A stretch of DNA of 64,000 nucleotides from Pseudomonas mosselii (GCF_003205295.1 NZ_QJRP01000014.1:62001-126000); one strand, 5' to 3'; numbered from the stretch's first letter, positions 22,584 to 32,220 are shown. The notes: generated from the letters alone by a model not told the origin. Translations and numbers: made by a program.

Positions 22584-23942
22584 ATGCCCAAGACACTACT
22601 GGTCAAGAACGCCGAACTGCTGGTGACCATGGACGGCGAGCGCCGCGAGATCAAACGCGGCGGTCTCTACATCGAAGACAATGTGATCAGGCAGGTCGGC
22701 CCAAGCGATACCCTGCCGCAACACGCCGACGTGATCCTCGACATGACCGGCAAGGTGGTCATCCCGGGCCTGGTCAACACCCACCACCACATGTACCAGA
22801 GCCTCACCCGCGTGGTGCCGGCGGCCCAGGACGGCGAGCTGTTCAACTGGCTGACCAACCTCTACCCGATCTGGGCGCGGCTGACCCCGGAGATGATCTC
22901 GGTATCGACCCAGACCGCCATGGCCGAGCTGATCCTCTCGGGCTGCACCACCTCCAGCGACCACCTGTACATCTACCCCAACGGCTGCAAGCTCGACGAC
23001 AGCATCCACGCCGCCGAGGAGATCGGCATGCGCTTCCACGCCGCGCGCGGCAGCATGAGCGTCGGCCGCAGCCAGGGCGGCCTGCCGCCGGACTCGGTGG
23101 TGGAGAAGGAAAGCGACATCCTCAAGGAGTCGCAGCGCTTGATCGAGGACTACCACGATGCCAGCCACGGCTCGATGCTGCGCGTGGTGGTGGCGCCCTG
23201 CTCGCCGTTCTCGGTCAGCCGCGACCTGATGCGCGAGGCGGCGGTGCTGGCTCGCCAGTATGGCGTGTCGCTGCACACCCACCTGGCCGAGAACGTCAAC
23301 GACATCGCCTACAGCCGCGAGAAGTTCGGCATGACCCCGGCCGAATACGCCGAGGACCTGGGCTGGATCGGTCACGACGTATGGCACGCCCACTGCGTGC
23401 AGCTCGACCAGCATGGCATCGAGCTGTTCGCCCGCACCGGCACCGGGGTCGCCCATTGCCCATGCTCGAACATGCGCCTGGCTTCAGGGATAGCGCCGAT
23501 CCGCAAGATGCGCGACCACGGCGTGCCGGTGGGCCTTGGGGTCGATGGTTCGGCGTCCAACGATGGCGCCAGCATGATCGGCGAAGTACGCCAGGCACTG
23601 CTGCTGCAACGGGTCGGTTTCGGGCCGGATGCGATGACCGCCCGCGAGGCGCTGGAAATCGCCACCCTGGGCGGCGCCAAGGTACTCAACCGCAACGATA
23701 TCGGCGCCCTCGCCCCGGGCATGGTCGCCGACTTCGTCGCCTTCGACCTCGGCCATGTGGCCTATGCCGGCGCCCTGCACGACCCGTTGGCGGCACTGGT
23801 GTTCTGCACGCCGACCCATGTCGACACCAGCGTGATCAACGGGCGTGTGGTGGTTCAGGACGGGCGTATCACCACCGTCGACCTGCCGCGGGTGCTGGAG
23901 CGCCACAACCAGTTGGCGCGTCAGTTGGTCATCGGCGAGTAG
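22584..23942 (+). CDS. 8-oxoguanine deaminase
   Basis: Amidohydrolase-superfamily deaminase of 452 aa; close family members convert 8-oxoguanine to urate (P. aeruginosa Pa0142 is the described example), with related enzymes acting on guanine or hydroxyatrazine-type triazines. Metal ligands are visible: NTHHHMYQS near residue 65, HTHLAEN near 235, AHCVQLD, and GVDGSASND with the catalytic Asp. ATG 22584 follows GGGAGG by 8 nt. Nucleotide salvage and detoxification is the expected role. The 3' end overlaps the convergent btuF-like gene by 22 nt. Confidence 0.9.
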   Translation: MPKTLLVKNAELLVTMDGERREIKRGGLYIEDNVIRQVGPSDTLPQHADVILDMTGKVVIPGLVNTHHHMYQSLTRVVPAAQDGELFNWLTNLYPIWARLTPEMISVSTQTAMAELILSGCTTSSDHLYIYPNGCKLDDSIHAAEEIGMRFHAARGSMSVGRSQGGLPPDSVVEKESDILKESQRLIEDYHDASHGSMLRVVVAPCSPFSVSRDLMREAAVLARQYGVSLHTHLAENVNDIAYSREKFGMTPAEYAEDLGWIGHDVWHAHCVQLDQHGIELFARTGTGVAHCPCSNMRLASGIAPIRKMRDHGVPVGLGVDGSASNDGASMIGEVRQALLLQRVGFGPDAMTAREALEIATLGGAKVLNRNDIGALAPGMVADFVAFDLGHVAYAGALHDPLAALVFCTPTHVDTSVINGRVVVQDGRITTVDLPRVLERHNQLARQLVIGE

Positions 23943-24871
23943 GCCGGCGATGGAACAACCATCTCCCTGAGCCGCTGCGCCAGTTCCAGGGCCACCCGTC
24001 CGCTGGCCGGCGTCGGCACCAACTCAGTGAACGGGATATCGAGCATGCGGTTCTCGCGCACCGCCCGCAGGCTCGAGAGCACAGGGTCGCGGGTCAGCAG
24101 CCGACGCTTGCGGCTGGCCGGCGACCACAGGGCGTCGGCCAGCAGGATCACATCGGGGTCGCTGCTCAGCAGCGCCTCGCGGTTGACTGTCACACGGTAC
24201 TGGTCGAGCCCGCCGAACACATTGCGCGCTCCGGCGGCGGCCAGCAACAGCGTGACGAAACCCCGCCCACCTTCGCTGTCCAGCCCCCGGACCTCGCTGT
24301 CGAGGTAGAACACCGACAGCGGCTTGCCGGTCGGCGCGATCGCCCTGGCCCGCGCCAGGTCCACCTCCATCGCCTCGATCAACGCCTGGGCTCTCGCCTG
24401 CCTGCCGAGCATTTCGCCAAGGAGGGTCAGGTCACGCCGGACATGGGCGTAGTAGTCCAGGGAATGACCGGCACAGGCCGACTCGAGCAGGTAGGTGGCG
24501 ATCCCGTTGCCGACCAGCCGGGTTCGCGAGCTGACCCCATCGCCGAAGGCCGTGGCAAATCCGCCCACTACCAGGTCCGGCCTTTGCGCGTACAGCACCT
24601 CGCTGGCCGGATACTCCCGGGCGATCACTGGCACGCCCTGGTAGCGGCCCTGCTTGTAGGCGGCGCCGTTGTCGTCCAGGTAGGCCACTCCGACCATCGA
24701 CGGCCCCGCGCCGAGGGCGAGCAGCAGGTCGGCCGCGTGCTGGTTGAGCGCCACGATACGCGCAGGCGTCGCAGCGGGCCGTTGCCAGTCCTGCCCGCAG
24801 TTGCGATAGCTGTCGGCCAGGGCCGGTGTGCCACAGCACAAAGCCAGAGACAGCAGCCAGGCTTTACGCAT
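23921..24871 (-). CDS. Cobalamin-type ABC substrate-binding protein (BtuF-like)
   Basis: Periplasmic binding protein of the TroA/BtuF superfamily (316 aa) with signal peptide MRKAWLLSLALCCGTPALA. The core opens ARIVALNQHAADLLLALGAG, standard for iron-siderophore and B12 binders. It is the third gene behind the cobalamin riboswitch and overlaps the ferredoxin-like gene by 8 nt, which favours cobalamin or cobinamide as ligand. No BtuC or BtuD gene follows; the next gene is convergent. Partners must be elsewhere. Confidence 0.85.
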   Translation of the reverse strand: MRKAWLLSLALCCGTPALADSYRNCGQDWQRPAATPARIVALNQHAADLLLALGAGPSMVGVAYLDDNGAAYKQGRYQGVPVIAREYPASEVLYAQRPDLVVGGFATAFGDGVSSRTRLVGNGIATYLLESACAGHSLDYYAHVRRDLTLLGEMLGRQARAQALIEAMEVDLARARAIAPTGKPLSVFYLDSEVRGLDSEGGRGFVTLLLAAAGARNVFGGLDQYRVTVNREALLSSDPDVILLADALWSPASRKRRLLTRDPVLSSLRAVRENRMLDIPFTELVPTPASGRVALELAQRLREMVVPSPAYSPMTN

Positions 24872-25592
24872 CGCACGCCCCTCCTTTGAGCAAGAGTCCT
24901 TCGGCGATCCTTCCGCCCTGCAGATGCGTTTCCACCAACTCCTCCACCTCCCGATCATCACGTACCCGATACCAGCAGCCGTCCGGGTGCACCGTGAGCA
25001 CCGGCCCCAGGTTGCAGGGAAACTGGCAACCGGTGCGGGTCAGCAGCACGCCGCCCGGCGTCTCGATCAGGTCACGGTCCAGCAACCGGCGGCGCAGGCG
25101 CTTCCACAACGGCAAGGCGCCACGCCGCACGCAGCGCGGGCCGGTGCACAGGAACACCTGGCGGGCATGCTCGGGCACCCGCGACCAGTCCGGGTCGCTG
25201 GCCACCGCATTGACCTGGTCGCACGGCAAGTGCCGGGTATGCTCGCCAATGCTGGCACACGCCGCTCGCGCATCCAGCCCGCGCCGGCCCAGGGCCTGGG
25301 CCGTGACCCAGATACCGGCCCGACCTTGCGCCAGGCGCCCCAGCTCATCGCGCAGCCAATCGAGGTAGGCGCTGTCCGAGGTGGGCTCCAGGTCCACTAC
25401 CAGCAGGCGTTCCACCCCTTGGTCGAGGGCCTCGCGGATCACCGTCCATAGCCCATCGAAGCCCTCCAGGGTATCGACGATATCCCGACCTGCCGTATGC
25501 CCACGCAGGTCGCGAACCTCGGCGCCAAACGCTTCGGCCGCCGAGCCCCCGCCCAGGCCGGGGCCGACGAACAACACGCGCTGATAGTCCAT
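24864..25592 (-). CDS. (2Fe-2S) ferredoxin-domain protein of a cobalamin-uptake cluster
   Basis: Protein of 242 aa with an N-terminal CbiX/CobN-neighbour-like segment (RVLFVGPGLGGG) and a C-terminal thioredoxin-like [2Fe-2S] domain. Four cysteines in CTGPRC (about 169-174) and CQFPCNLGP (about 211) fit the cluster ligands. Such genes are common beside btuB and cob genes, where an electron-transfer role in corrinoid reduction has been supposed. ATG 25592 has GAGGGG seven nt upstream; an in-frame GTG at 25598 is too close to that site. Confidence 0.82.
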   Translation of the reverse strand: MDYQRVLFVGPGLGGGSAAEAFGAEVRDLRGHTAGRDIVDTLEGFDGLWTVIREALDQGVERLLVVDLEPTSDSAYLDWLRDELGRLAQGRAGIWVTAQALGRRGLDARAACASIGEHTRHLPCDQVNAVASDPDWSRVPEHARQVFLCTGPRCVRRGALPLWKRLRRRLLDRDLIETPGGVLLTRTGCQFPCNLGPVLTVHPDGCWYRVRDDREVEELVETHLQGGRIAEGLLLKGGACDA

Positions 25593-25603
25593 GCTCACGC
25601 CCC

Positions 25604-27559
25604 TCAGAAGGTGTAGGTGTACCGCAGTTCAGTGGTGAACGGCCGTCCGAGGTTGTCGACGTTGCTCGCCCGGCTGGTGACATAGTCGCGGTCGAACAGG
25701 TTCTCCACCAGCAGGCTCAGCCGGTGCTGGCGGGCGCCGTCCAGGTAGCGGTAGGCATCGGCGTCGACCACCGAATAATGGCCATAGTCGACGCCCTTTG
25801 AGCTGACCACGTCGCGAATGTAGCGAACGGCGCCCCCGGCACCCCACTTGCGATCTGCCGATTCGTAGCCGAGCCGCGAGCGGGCGAAGAAACTTGGCAC
25901 ATCGTTGATCGTCGCCCCGGTGCGCGACTCGGTGAGGTTTCGGGTCATGTCGGCCTGCAGGTTCCACTGGTCGTCGAGCTGGATACGCGCATCGGCCTCG
26001 AAACCGCGCATCTGCACCTGGCCCTGGCCGTTCACCCACTGGCTGCCGTCCAGGGTGATCAGGTCGGTGATCTTGCGCCGGAACACGGTGACGCTGGCGC
26101 TGAATTCACGCGCCAGCAGCAGGCCGTGGTAGTCCAGGCCAAGCTCGGCATTGCGGCTCTTCTCGGGTTTGAGGTCGCGGTTGCCGATCTCGTCGCCGGG
26201 CTCGTTGACGAACAACTGCTCGGCGTTGGGCAGCTTGTAGGCGCTACCGTACTGGCCGCGCAGCTGCCAGTTGTCGTTCAGGTCGTACAGCGAGGTGAGC
26301 ATGCCGACGGTGGCGCTGTCGCCGCCGCTCATGGCCTCGTGGCGCACGCCAAGGCTCGGGTGCCAGTTCGGCAGGGCCTCGATCCTGGGCCGCAGCTGGG
26401 CATACAGCGCATTGGCCTGGGCCTTGTTGTCGTCGATCACCAGCACGTCGTCCTGGCCCTTGAACCACTGGTTGTCGGAACCGAACACCAGCACATGGCC
26501 GCCGTCGAGCTCGGCCTTGCCCTCAGCCTGCACACCCCAGTCGGTGAAGCCCCAGTAGTCGTTGTGGTTGACCACGTCGCGGCGACCATCGGCACGGTTG
26601 TTGATGCGGGTGTAGCGGGTATCCCAGTCGTTGACGTGGCCCTTGATGAAGTAGCTCAGGCGCTCGTTGAGGCGCTGCTCGAAGGTGGCGGTGGCGATCT
26701 GCTGCACGCGGTCGTTGGTGGTCTTGTAGTTGTTCACCGGCCGCGCGAAATCGAGGTTGGCGTCGGTGTACTGGTAGAACAGCTCCAGCCGCGCAGCGTC
26801 GCCGAAGGCCTGGATCGCCTTGCCGCCGAAGGTGGTCACCTCGTAGCCGCGTTTCTTGTCGCTGACGTTGCCGCTGTAGTCGCGATTGCGAAACGGTTGG
26901 TAGCCGTCGGAGACATTGTGGCTCACATAGGCCAGCAGCCCCAGGTCGCCGAAACCATTGCTGAAGATCCGCTCGACGCGGGCGTCCTTGCTGTTGCCGG
27001 CGAAGCTGTCCAGGCCCAGGTTGACCTCGCCCGAAGCCTCGCGGCGCTGCGGGCTGCGGGTGACGATATTGATCACCCCCGCCACCGCCTGGGTACCGAA
27101 TAACAGGCTCTGGCCGCCCTTGAGCACCTCGATGCGCTCCACCGCGTTGGCCGGCAGGGTGTCCAGGTACAGGCCACCGTACAAGCGGTTGTTCAGGCGC
27201 ACGCCGTCGAGCAGGATCAACGTGTCGTCGTTGCGCCCGCCCAGCAGCGAGTAGGTGCCGTAGTCGAACGGGCCGTTCTTCGGCGCGACGTAGAAGCCAG
27301 GGATGAACATCTGCATCACCCGGGTGATGTCGGCGCCGGGGCCGGCGCGCTCGATCTGCTCGCGGCTGACGATCTCGACCTTGCTGCCGTACTGGGCCAT
27401 GGCGGCGACCGTGGTCGACTCCACCGAGGGCGCGGCGACGATCTGCTGGTCGAGGATCAGGGGGGTGTTTTCGGCCAGTGCCAGGGGGCTGGCCAGGCAG
27501 CCCAGAAGCAGGGTCCGGGCCTTGGGGGAGAAACGTCGGGAGTGAATCACAGCAATCAT
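25604..27559 (-). CDS. btuB: TonB-dependent receptor, cobalamin-type (BtuB-like)
   Basis: Outer-membrane active transporter of 651 aa with signal peptide (to about LALAEN), plug domain (about 45-165, with LLDGVRLNNRLYGG and ERIEVLKGGQSLLFGTQAV) and a 22-strand barrel ending in ELRYTYTF with a terminal Phe. Preceded by a cobalamin riboswitch, the strongest evidence that vitamin B12 or cobinamide is the cargo. The TonB box is probably in the segment after the signal peptide. First gene of btuB-ferredoxin-btuF. Confidence 0.9.
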   Translation of the reverse strand: MIAVIHSRRFSPKARTLLLGCLASPLALAENTPLILDQQIVAAPSVESTTVAAMAQYGSKVEIVSREQIERAGPGADITRVMQMFIPGFYVAPKNGPFDYGTYSLLGGRNDDTLILLDGVRLNNRLYGGLYLDTLPANAVERIEVLKGGQSLLFGTQAVAGVINIVTRSPQRREASGEVNLGLDSFAGNSKDARVERIFSNGFGDLGLLAYVSHNVSDGYQPFRNRDYSGNVSDKKRGYEVTTFGGKAIQAFGDAARLELFYQYTDANLDFARPVNNYKTTNDRVQQIATATFEQRLNERLSYFIKGHVNDWDTRYTRINNRADGRRDVVNHNDYWGFTDWGVQAEGKAELDGGHVLVFGSDNQWFKGQDDVLVIDDNKAQANALYAQLRPRIEALPNWHPSLGVRHEAMSGGDSATVGMLTSLYDLNDNWQLRGQYGSAYKLPNAEQLFVNEPGDEIGNRDLKPEKSRNAELGLDYHGLLLAREFSASVTVFRRKITDLITLDGSQWVNGQGQVQMRGFEADARIQLDDQWNLQADMTRNLTESRTGATINDVPSFFARSRLGYESADRKWGAGGAVRYIRDVVSSKGVDYGHYSVVDADAYRYLDGARQHRLSLLVENLFDRDYVTSRASNVDNLGRPFTTELRYTYTF

Positions 27560-27660
27560 GCTCTTCTCGAAAGTGACTTTCGCAGAAGCACGCAGGAGCA
27601 CGGATCGCGCACACGCCAATACCGGCCCATGCCCGCCCACCGCAGGAGTTTGCCTACAAC

Positions 27661-27995
27661 ATTCCAGGCCGGTCTCCGGGCTCGCAAGACTAGGGTTTTT
27701 ACGGAAAGTCGCCGAGCGGCGATCAGGCAAGGCGAAAACAGGCGAGGAAGCGGAGTTGACTGGTTGTCAATGAGCATTCCGAGCCTGCTTTCAACGCAGC
27801 ATGATCGTCGCGCAGGCACTTTCCGTACAAAGCCTAGATGCCTTCACCTTCCCATGGCGCACTGGCCACAGTGGTCTGTCGAAGGCATCACTTGCATACC
27901 GTTGCGGGGGCAGCACCGGACTCGCTCTATGAGCCTACCGGCTTCCCGTTTCACCCCATGCGCGGCGGCATGGGACACCTGAAATCGGTCGGCAT
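27661..27995 (-). ncRNA. Cobalamin riboswitch, interrupted by a MITE
   Basis: On the minus strand the conserved parts appear in order: GTGAAACGGGAAGCCGGT, GAGTCCGGTGCTGCCCCCGC, AACGGTA, CCACTGTG (P6), GGGAAGGTGAAGGC and, after an insertion, GCGAGCCCGGAGACCGGCC. This is the classic AdoCbl-class aptamer. Outer boundaries are approximate. Removing bases 27694-27837 (the insertion and one CTAG copy) rejoins the aptamer into the usual spacing. It precedes btuB by about 100 nt, so translational or transcriptional repression by B12 is expected. Confidence 0.88.
27694..27833. mobile_element. MITE-like element (140 bp) inside the cobalamin riboswitch
   Basis: Terminal inverted repeats GGTTTTTACGGAAAGT and, from the other end, GCTTTGTACGGAAAGT agree at 14 of 16 positions. 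The element is bounded on both sides by CTAG (27690-27693 and 27834-27837), a likely 4-bp target duplication of the type made by IS5-group transposases. The interior GAGGAAGCGGAGT...GAGCATTCCGAG is shared with the element at 52014. No coding capacity. Confidence 0.82.
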
Positions 27996-28139
27996 CTGAA
28001 CACCTGGGGCCGAGAGGCGTCAAGCCAGCCAGGTGAATCGATTCGAATGTTTTTTATCGGCCAAGCACTCTAGGCAGATGTTTCAAACGCTGTAGAATCC
28101 GCACGCCGTACCTATTCTCATTCCCTTCGAGCTTTGCCG

Positions 28140-28529
28140 ATGAAGCTGGCCCGCCACACACGATCGCAAGTCGCCTGGGTGCTGTATTTCAGCATCCTGT
28201 TCGGCTCGTTGCTGTGCGCCATGGGCCATGGACAGATGGCAGGCTTGCGCCTGGCCGGCCTGGATGACGCCGCCTGGTGCGCGGCCGACAGCAGCGGCGT
28301 GTTCAAGGGCGACCAGGACATCAGCGACCCGGTGCTGCCCGCCAGCGGCGACTGCGTGATCGCCAGCCTGTTCAGCGCCACCCTGCTGGCGGTGTTCTTC
28401 GGCCTGCTGGCCCTGCTCGCCGGGGAGTCGAGCACACCCTTACCCAGACAACCCGCGCCGCCCCTGCCCAAGCAGCGCTGGCCACTGGTCAATCCGCGCG
28501 CCTCCCCCGCCTCGCTTCTCGCGTTCTGA
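28140..28529 (+). CDS. DUF2946-type small membrane protein
   Basis: 129-aa protein with a hydrophobic N-terminus (VLYFSILFGSLLCAMGHGQMAG) and a second hydrophobic segment near residues 80-97, ending in a proline-rich tail. The length, the N-terminal MGHG motif and the position just before a TonB receptor gene fit DUF2946-family proteins, which accompany metal receptors. Function unknown. Start ATG 28140 has GAG nine nt upstream. Confidence 0.65.
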   Translation: MKLARHTRSQVAWVLYFSILFGSLLCAMGHGQMAGLRLAGLDDAAWCAADSSGVFKGDQDISDPVLPASGDCVIASLFSATLLAVFFGLLALLAGESSTPLPRQPAPPLPKQRWPLVNPRASPASLLAF

Positions 28530-28600
28530 CATCGCCACGCCTGAGTACTGCCTGATCGGCAGCGGGCGTGCGCTCACCGATTTCAGCCAGGAAGCCTTGC

Positions 28601-30754
28601 ATGTTCCGCATGACCACTTTGGCGCTGCTCGTTGGCAGCGCAACCTGCGCCTGGGCGCAGGACGACACCCTGACTTTGCCCGCCAGCACCGTCACGGCCA
28701 CCGCCGACCAACCCAAAGAAGCCACCACCCTGGACCTTGACCGGCCTATCGAAAGCGGCTCGCGACTGAACCTCAGCGCCCGCGAGAACCCCGCCTCGGT
28801 CAGCGTCGCCGACCGCAAGACCATGGAGCGCATCGGCGCGCGCAACTTCCAGGACGCCGCCAATGCCCTGCCCGGGGTCAATGCCTCGGCACCGCCCGGC
28901 TGGGGCGGCTACGTGTCGTACCGCGGCTTCAACGGTGCCCAGGTCAGCCAGCTGTTCAATGGCATCAACCTGCAGTACGGCGCTGCCGGGCGACCGGTCG
29001 GGGCGTGGATCTACGACCGCGTCGAACTGCTCGGCGGCCCCTCGTCGTTCCTCAACGGCAGCGGCGCCGTCGGTGGCAGCCTGAACATGATCACCAAGCT
29101 GGCCAACCGCGACGAAGACATCTTCGAAGGCCGCGTCAGCTATGGCCGCTACGACACGATGGAGACCTCGGTCGGCTTCAACAAGGCGCTCAACAGTGGC
29201 GACGGCCCACGCCACTACGCCCGACTCGACTACAGCCGCACCAGCACCAATGGCTACATCGACCGCCAGGAGAACGGGGCCGGCAACCTGGCCTTCTCGC
29301 TGCTCAGCGACATCAACGACCAGTTGTCGCACACCCTGGCCATCGAGTACCTGGAAGAGAAAGAGGACAGCCCGTACTGGGGCACGCCGGTGCTGCAGCC
29401 GGCGGTCGGCACCCTGCACATCGACAAGCACAACCGCTTCAACAACTACAACGTCGAGGACGGCCGCTACGAGCAGCGCACCCGCTGGCTGCGCTCGATC
29501 ACCGACTACCGCATCGACGACAGCAACCAGCTGCGCAACACCTTCTACCACTACAACGGCCAGCGCGATTACCGCAACCTCGAGGTGTACCGCTACAACG
29601 CCGGCAACACTGCCATCGACCGCTCCGGCGGCTACCGCCAGCGTCACGACCAGGAGGTCAACGGCAACCGCGTCGAACTGACCCACCAAGGCCAGCTGTT
29701 CGGCCTGGCCAGCGACTGGGCGTTCGGCGTGGACTACAACCGCAACCAGCAGACCAACTACCCACTGTCCAAGGGTGCCTTCGACCGCATCGACCCGAAC
29801 GGCTTCCAACCCGACCACTTCCTCGACATCCCCGGCATGGACGCACCGCGCGCCAAAGGCCGCAGCACCACCACCGACACCACCGCGGGCTTCGTCGAGA
29901 ACCGCACCCGCCTGACCGACCAACTGTCGTTGATCACCGCGCTGCGCTACGACCATATCGACTTCGACGTGGTCGACCATGTGACCCGGGCCAAGCTGGA
30001 CCGGCGCTGGGACGCCTTCACCGGGCGCCTGGGCCTGGTCTACGACCTGACGCCCAATGTCAGCCTGTACACCCAGTACAGCACCTCGGCCGAGCCGCCG
30101 GGAGGCTCGCTCACCGGCGCCTCGATCAGCCAGGTCGGCGACTTCGACCTGAGCACCGGCCGCCAGGTGGAAGTAGGCAGCAAGTTCGACTTCCTCGATG
30201 GGCGCGGCTCGGCTACTGCAGCGGCCTATCGCATCGTGCGCAAAAACATCTCGGTGCCCTCCTCGACCGTGCCCAACACCACCGAGCAGGCGGGCCAGCA
30301 GACGTCCACCGGCATCGAGCTGGCGGCCTCGTTCAAGGTCACGCCCAAGCTGCTGGCGGCGGGCAACTTCAGTTGGGTCAACGCTGAGTACGACGAATTC
30401 AACGAGACCATCGGCGGCGTGGTGTACTCGCGCAAGGGCAAGAACCCGGTGAACATTCCCGACCGGGTCGCCAACCTGTGGCTGACCTATGACCTGGCGC
30501 CGGGCTGGCAGGTCGGCGCCGATGCCCGCTATGTGTCGTCGGTTTACGCCAACACCGCCAACACTGCCTGGGTGCCGTCGTACACCGTCTACGGGCTGTC
30601 GATGACCCACGACCTGGACAAGCACGTGCAGCTCAGCGCGCGGCTGCGCAACCTCACCGACGAGGTCTACGCCCGCTTCATCCACCAGACCAACACCCAG
30701 TACTACCTGGGTGAGCCGCGCAGCCTGGAAGTCGCTGTGCAGTGGCGCTACTGA
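28601..30754 (+). CDS. TonB-dependent siderophore-type receptor
   Basis: Outer-membrane receptor of 717 aa: signal peptide (to AWAQ, about residue 18), TonB-box-like TLTLPASTVTA, plug (about 55-175, with RGFNGAQVSQLFNGINLQYG and ELLGGPSSFLNGSGAVGG) and a barrel ending in VAVQWRY. The plug type is that of FhuA/FpvA-like ferric-siderophore or copper receptors. ATG 28601 follows AGGAAG. The stop overlaps the PepSY gene (TGATG), making a DUF2946-receptor-PepSY operon. The ligand is not known; iron-siderophore and copper are both possible. Confidence 0.9.
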   Translation: MFRMTTLALLVGSATCAWAQDDTLTLPASTVTATADQPKEATTLDLDRPIESGSRLNLSARENPASVSVADRKTMERIGARNFQDAANALPGVNASAPPGWGGYVSYRGFNGAQVSQLFNGINLQYGAAGRPVGAWIYDRVELLGGPSSFLNGSGAVGGSLNMITKLANRDEDIFEGRVSYGRYDTMETSVGFNKALNSGDGPRHYARLDYSRTSTNGYIDRQENGAGNLAFSLLSDINDQLSHTLAIEYLEEKEDSPYWGTPVLQPAVGTLHIDKHNRFNNYNVEDGRYEQRTRWLRSITDYRIDDSNQLRNTFYHYNGQRDYRNLEVYRYNAGNTAIDRSGGYRQRHDQEVNGNRVELTHQGQLFGLASDWAFGVDYNRNQQTNYPLSKGAFDRIDPNGFQPDHFLDIPGMDAPRAKGRSTTTDTTAGFVENRTRLTDQLSLITALRYDHIDFDVVDHVTRAKLDRRWDAFTGRLGLVYDLTPNVSLYTQYSTSAEPPGGSLTGASISQVGDFDLSTGRQVEVGSKFDFLDGRGSATAAAYRIVRKNISVPSSTVPNTTEQAGQQTSTGIELAASFKVTPKLLAAGNFSWVNAEYDEFNETIGGVVYSRKGKNPVNIPDRVANLWLTYDLAPGWQVGADARYVSSVYANTANTAWVPSYTVYGLSMTHDLDKHVQLSARLRNLTDEVYARFIHQTNTQYYLGEPRSLEVAVQWRY

Positions 30755-32214
30755 TGAGCCTGAAACGCCAGCTGTACCTGTGGCACCGCTGGCTGGGCAT
30801 CGTCGCCTGCCTGTTCATGGCGCTGTGGTTCGTCTCCGGGGTGGTCATGCTGTATGTCGGCTACCCCAAGCTGACCCCGGCCGAGCGCCTGGCCCACCTG
30901 CCGGCCTTGCCGGCGGGGTGCTGCGCCGAGTTGCCGGCGCAGTGGGCGCAGCAGCCGTTGAAGGCACTGCGCCTGACCAGCCTGGGCGGGCGGGCGCACT
31001 ACCTGCTGGAACTGGCTGACGGTCGCCGCGTTACCCTCGACGCCGCCAGCGGTGCGCCCCTGGCTCACGCCGATGCCGCCTGGGCCCTGGCCAATGCCCG
31101 ACAGTACGCCGGTGACGCGGCGCTGGCCTACCAGGGCACGGTGGACGAGGACATGTGGACCCACTCCCGGGCACTGGACGGTGACCGGCCCTTGCACCGG
31201 GTGCGGGTGGACGATGCCGCCGGCACCTGGCTGTACCTGTCCGGGCGCAGCGGTGAAGTGGTGCGCGACGCCACCGCGCAGGAGCGCGCCTGGAACTGGG
31301 TCGGTGCCTGGCTGCACTGGCTCTATCCCTTGCGCGGCGGGTTCGGCTTCGACAACGGCTGGCGCACGCTGGTGATCGGCTTGTCCGTGCTCGGCACGCT
31401 GATGGCGGTCCTGGGCATGGCGGTGGGCATCCTGCGCCTGCGGCTGCGCACGCGCTATCGCAGCGGTTCGCGCAGTCCCTACCCCGGCGGCTGGCTGCGC
31501 TGGCACCACATCGGCGGGCTGCTGTTCGGCGGCGTGCTGGTGTTGTGGGTGTTCAGCGGCCTGATGTCGATGCGCCCCTGGGGCCTGACCGACAGCCGTT
31601 CGCAGATCGCCCTGCAAACCGGCCCGCTGCGCGCCGTCGACCTCAAGCTGCCGGTCGCCACCGCATTGGTGCGGTTGCGCGAGGAGGCAGGTTTCGACAC
31701 TGTCGAGTTGCAGTGGCAACGCCTGGCCAATGTCACCTACCTGGTGGCACGTAATGCCAATGGCGACAGTCGCATCCTCGAAGACGGCGCGCCGCCGGCC
31801 CGGGCATTTGCCCGACAGCGGTTGCTGGCGGCCGCGCAGGCCATGGCCCCGGGCATTGCAGTGCATGACGACTGGCAGACCGCCTACGACTTCCACTACT
31901 TCGCCCGCGACCCGCAGAGCATGTACGGCTTCCAGTCCCGCCCATTGCCCGTGCTGCGCCTGCGCTTCGATGACCCGGCCGGCACCTGGGCCTATCTGGA
32001 CCCGGCCAGCGGCATGCTGGTGGCCAGCCATGACCGGACGCAACGCACCGGGCGCTGGTTGTTCAACCTGCTGCACAGCTGGGACTGGCAACCGCTGCTG
32101 GCACGGCCGCTGTTGCGGGAAGGGCTGATCATCGTCCTGAGTAGCGGTGGACTGGTGATTGCCCTCAGTGGTGTGGTGCTGGGTTGGCGGCGTTTGCGCA
32201 GGACGCTCCGTTAA
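30754..32214 (+). CDS. PepSY-associated TM-helix protein (iron-reductase-like)
   Basis: Inner-membrane protein of 486 aa. Starts LKRQLYLWHRWLGIVACLFM, the usual beginning of PepSY_TM proteins, with further hydrophobic segments near 205-230, 250-270 and 455-475 and PepSY-like periplasmic parts between. Such proteins follow TonB receptors and are thought to reduce or handle siderophore-bound iron in the periplasm. Its start codon overlaps the receptor stop. Confidence 0.85.
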   Translation: MSLKRQLYLWHRWLGIVACLFMALWFVSGVVMLYVGYPKLTPAERLAHLPALPAGCCAELPAQWAQQPLKALRLTSLGGRAHYLLELADGRRVTLDAASGAPLAHADAAWALANARQYAGDAALAYQGTVDEDMWTHSRALDGDRPLHRVRVDDAAGTWLYLSGRSGEVVRDATAQERAWNWVGAWLHWLYPLRGGFGFDNGWRTLVIGLSVLGTLMAVLGMAVGILRLRLRTRYRSGSRSPYPGGWLRWHHIGGLLFGGVLVLWVFSGLMSMRPWGLTDSRSQIALQTGPLRAVDLKLPVATALVRLREEAGFDTVELQWQRLANVTYLVARNANGDSRILEDGAPPARAFARQRLLAAAQAMAPGIAVHDDWQTAYDFHYFARDPQSMYGFQSRPLPVLRLRFDDPAGTWAYLDPASGMLVASHDRTQRTGRWLFNLLHSWDWQPLLARPLLREGLIIVLSSGGLVIALSGVVLGWRRLRRTLR

Positions 32215-32220
32215 CTTCAC

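Noticed and set aside
28583..30685. 700-codon minus-strand frame opposite the TonB receptor
   Set aside because: Antisense shadow, Val/Ala/Gly-rich, no ribosome-binding site.
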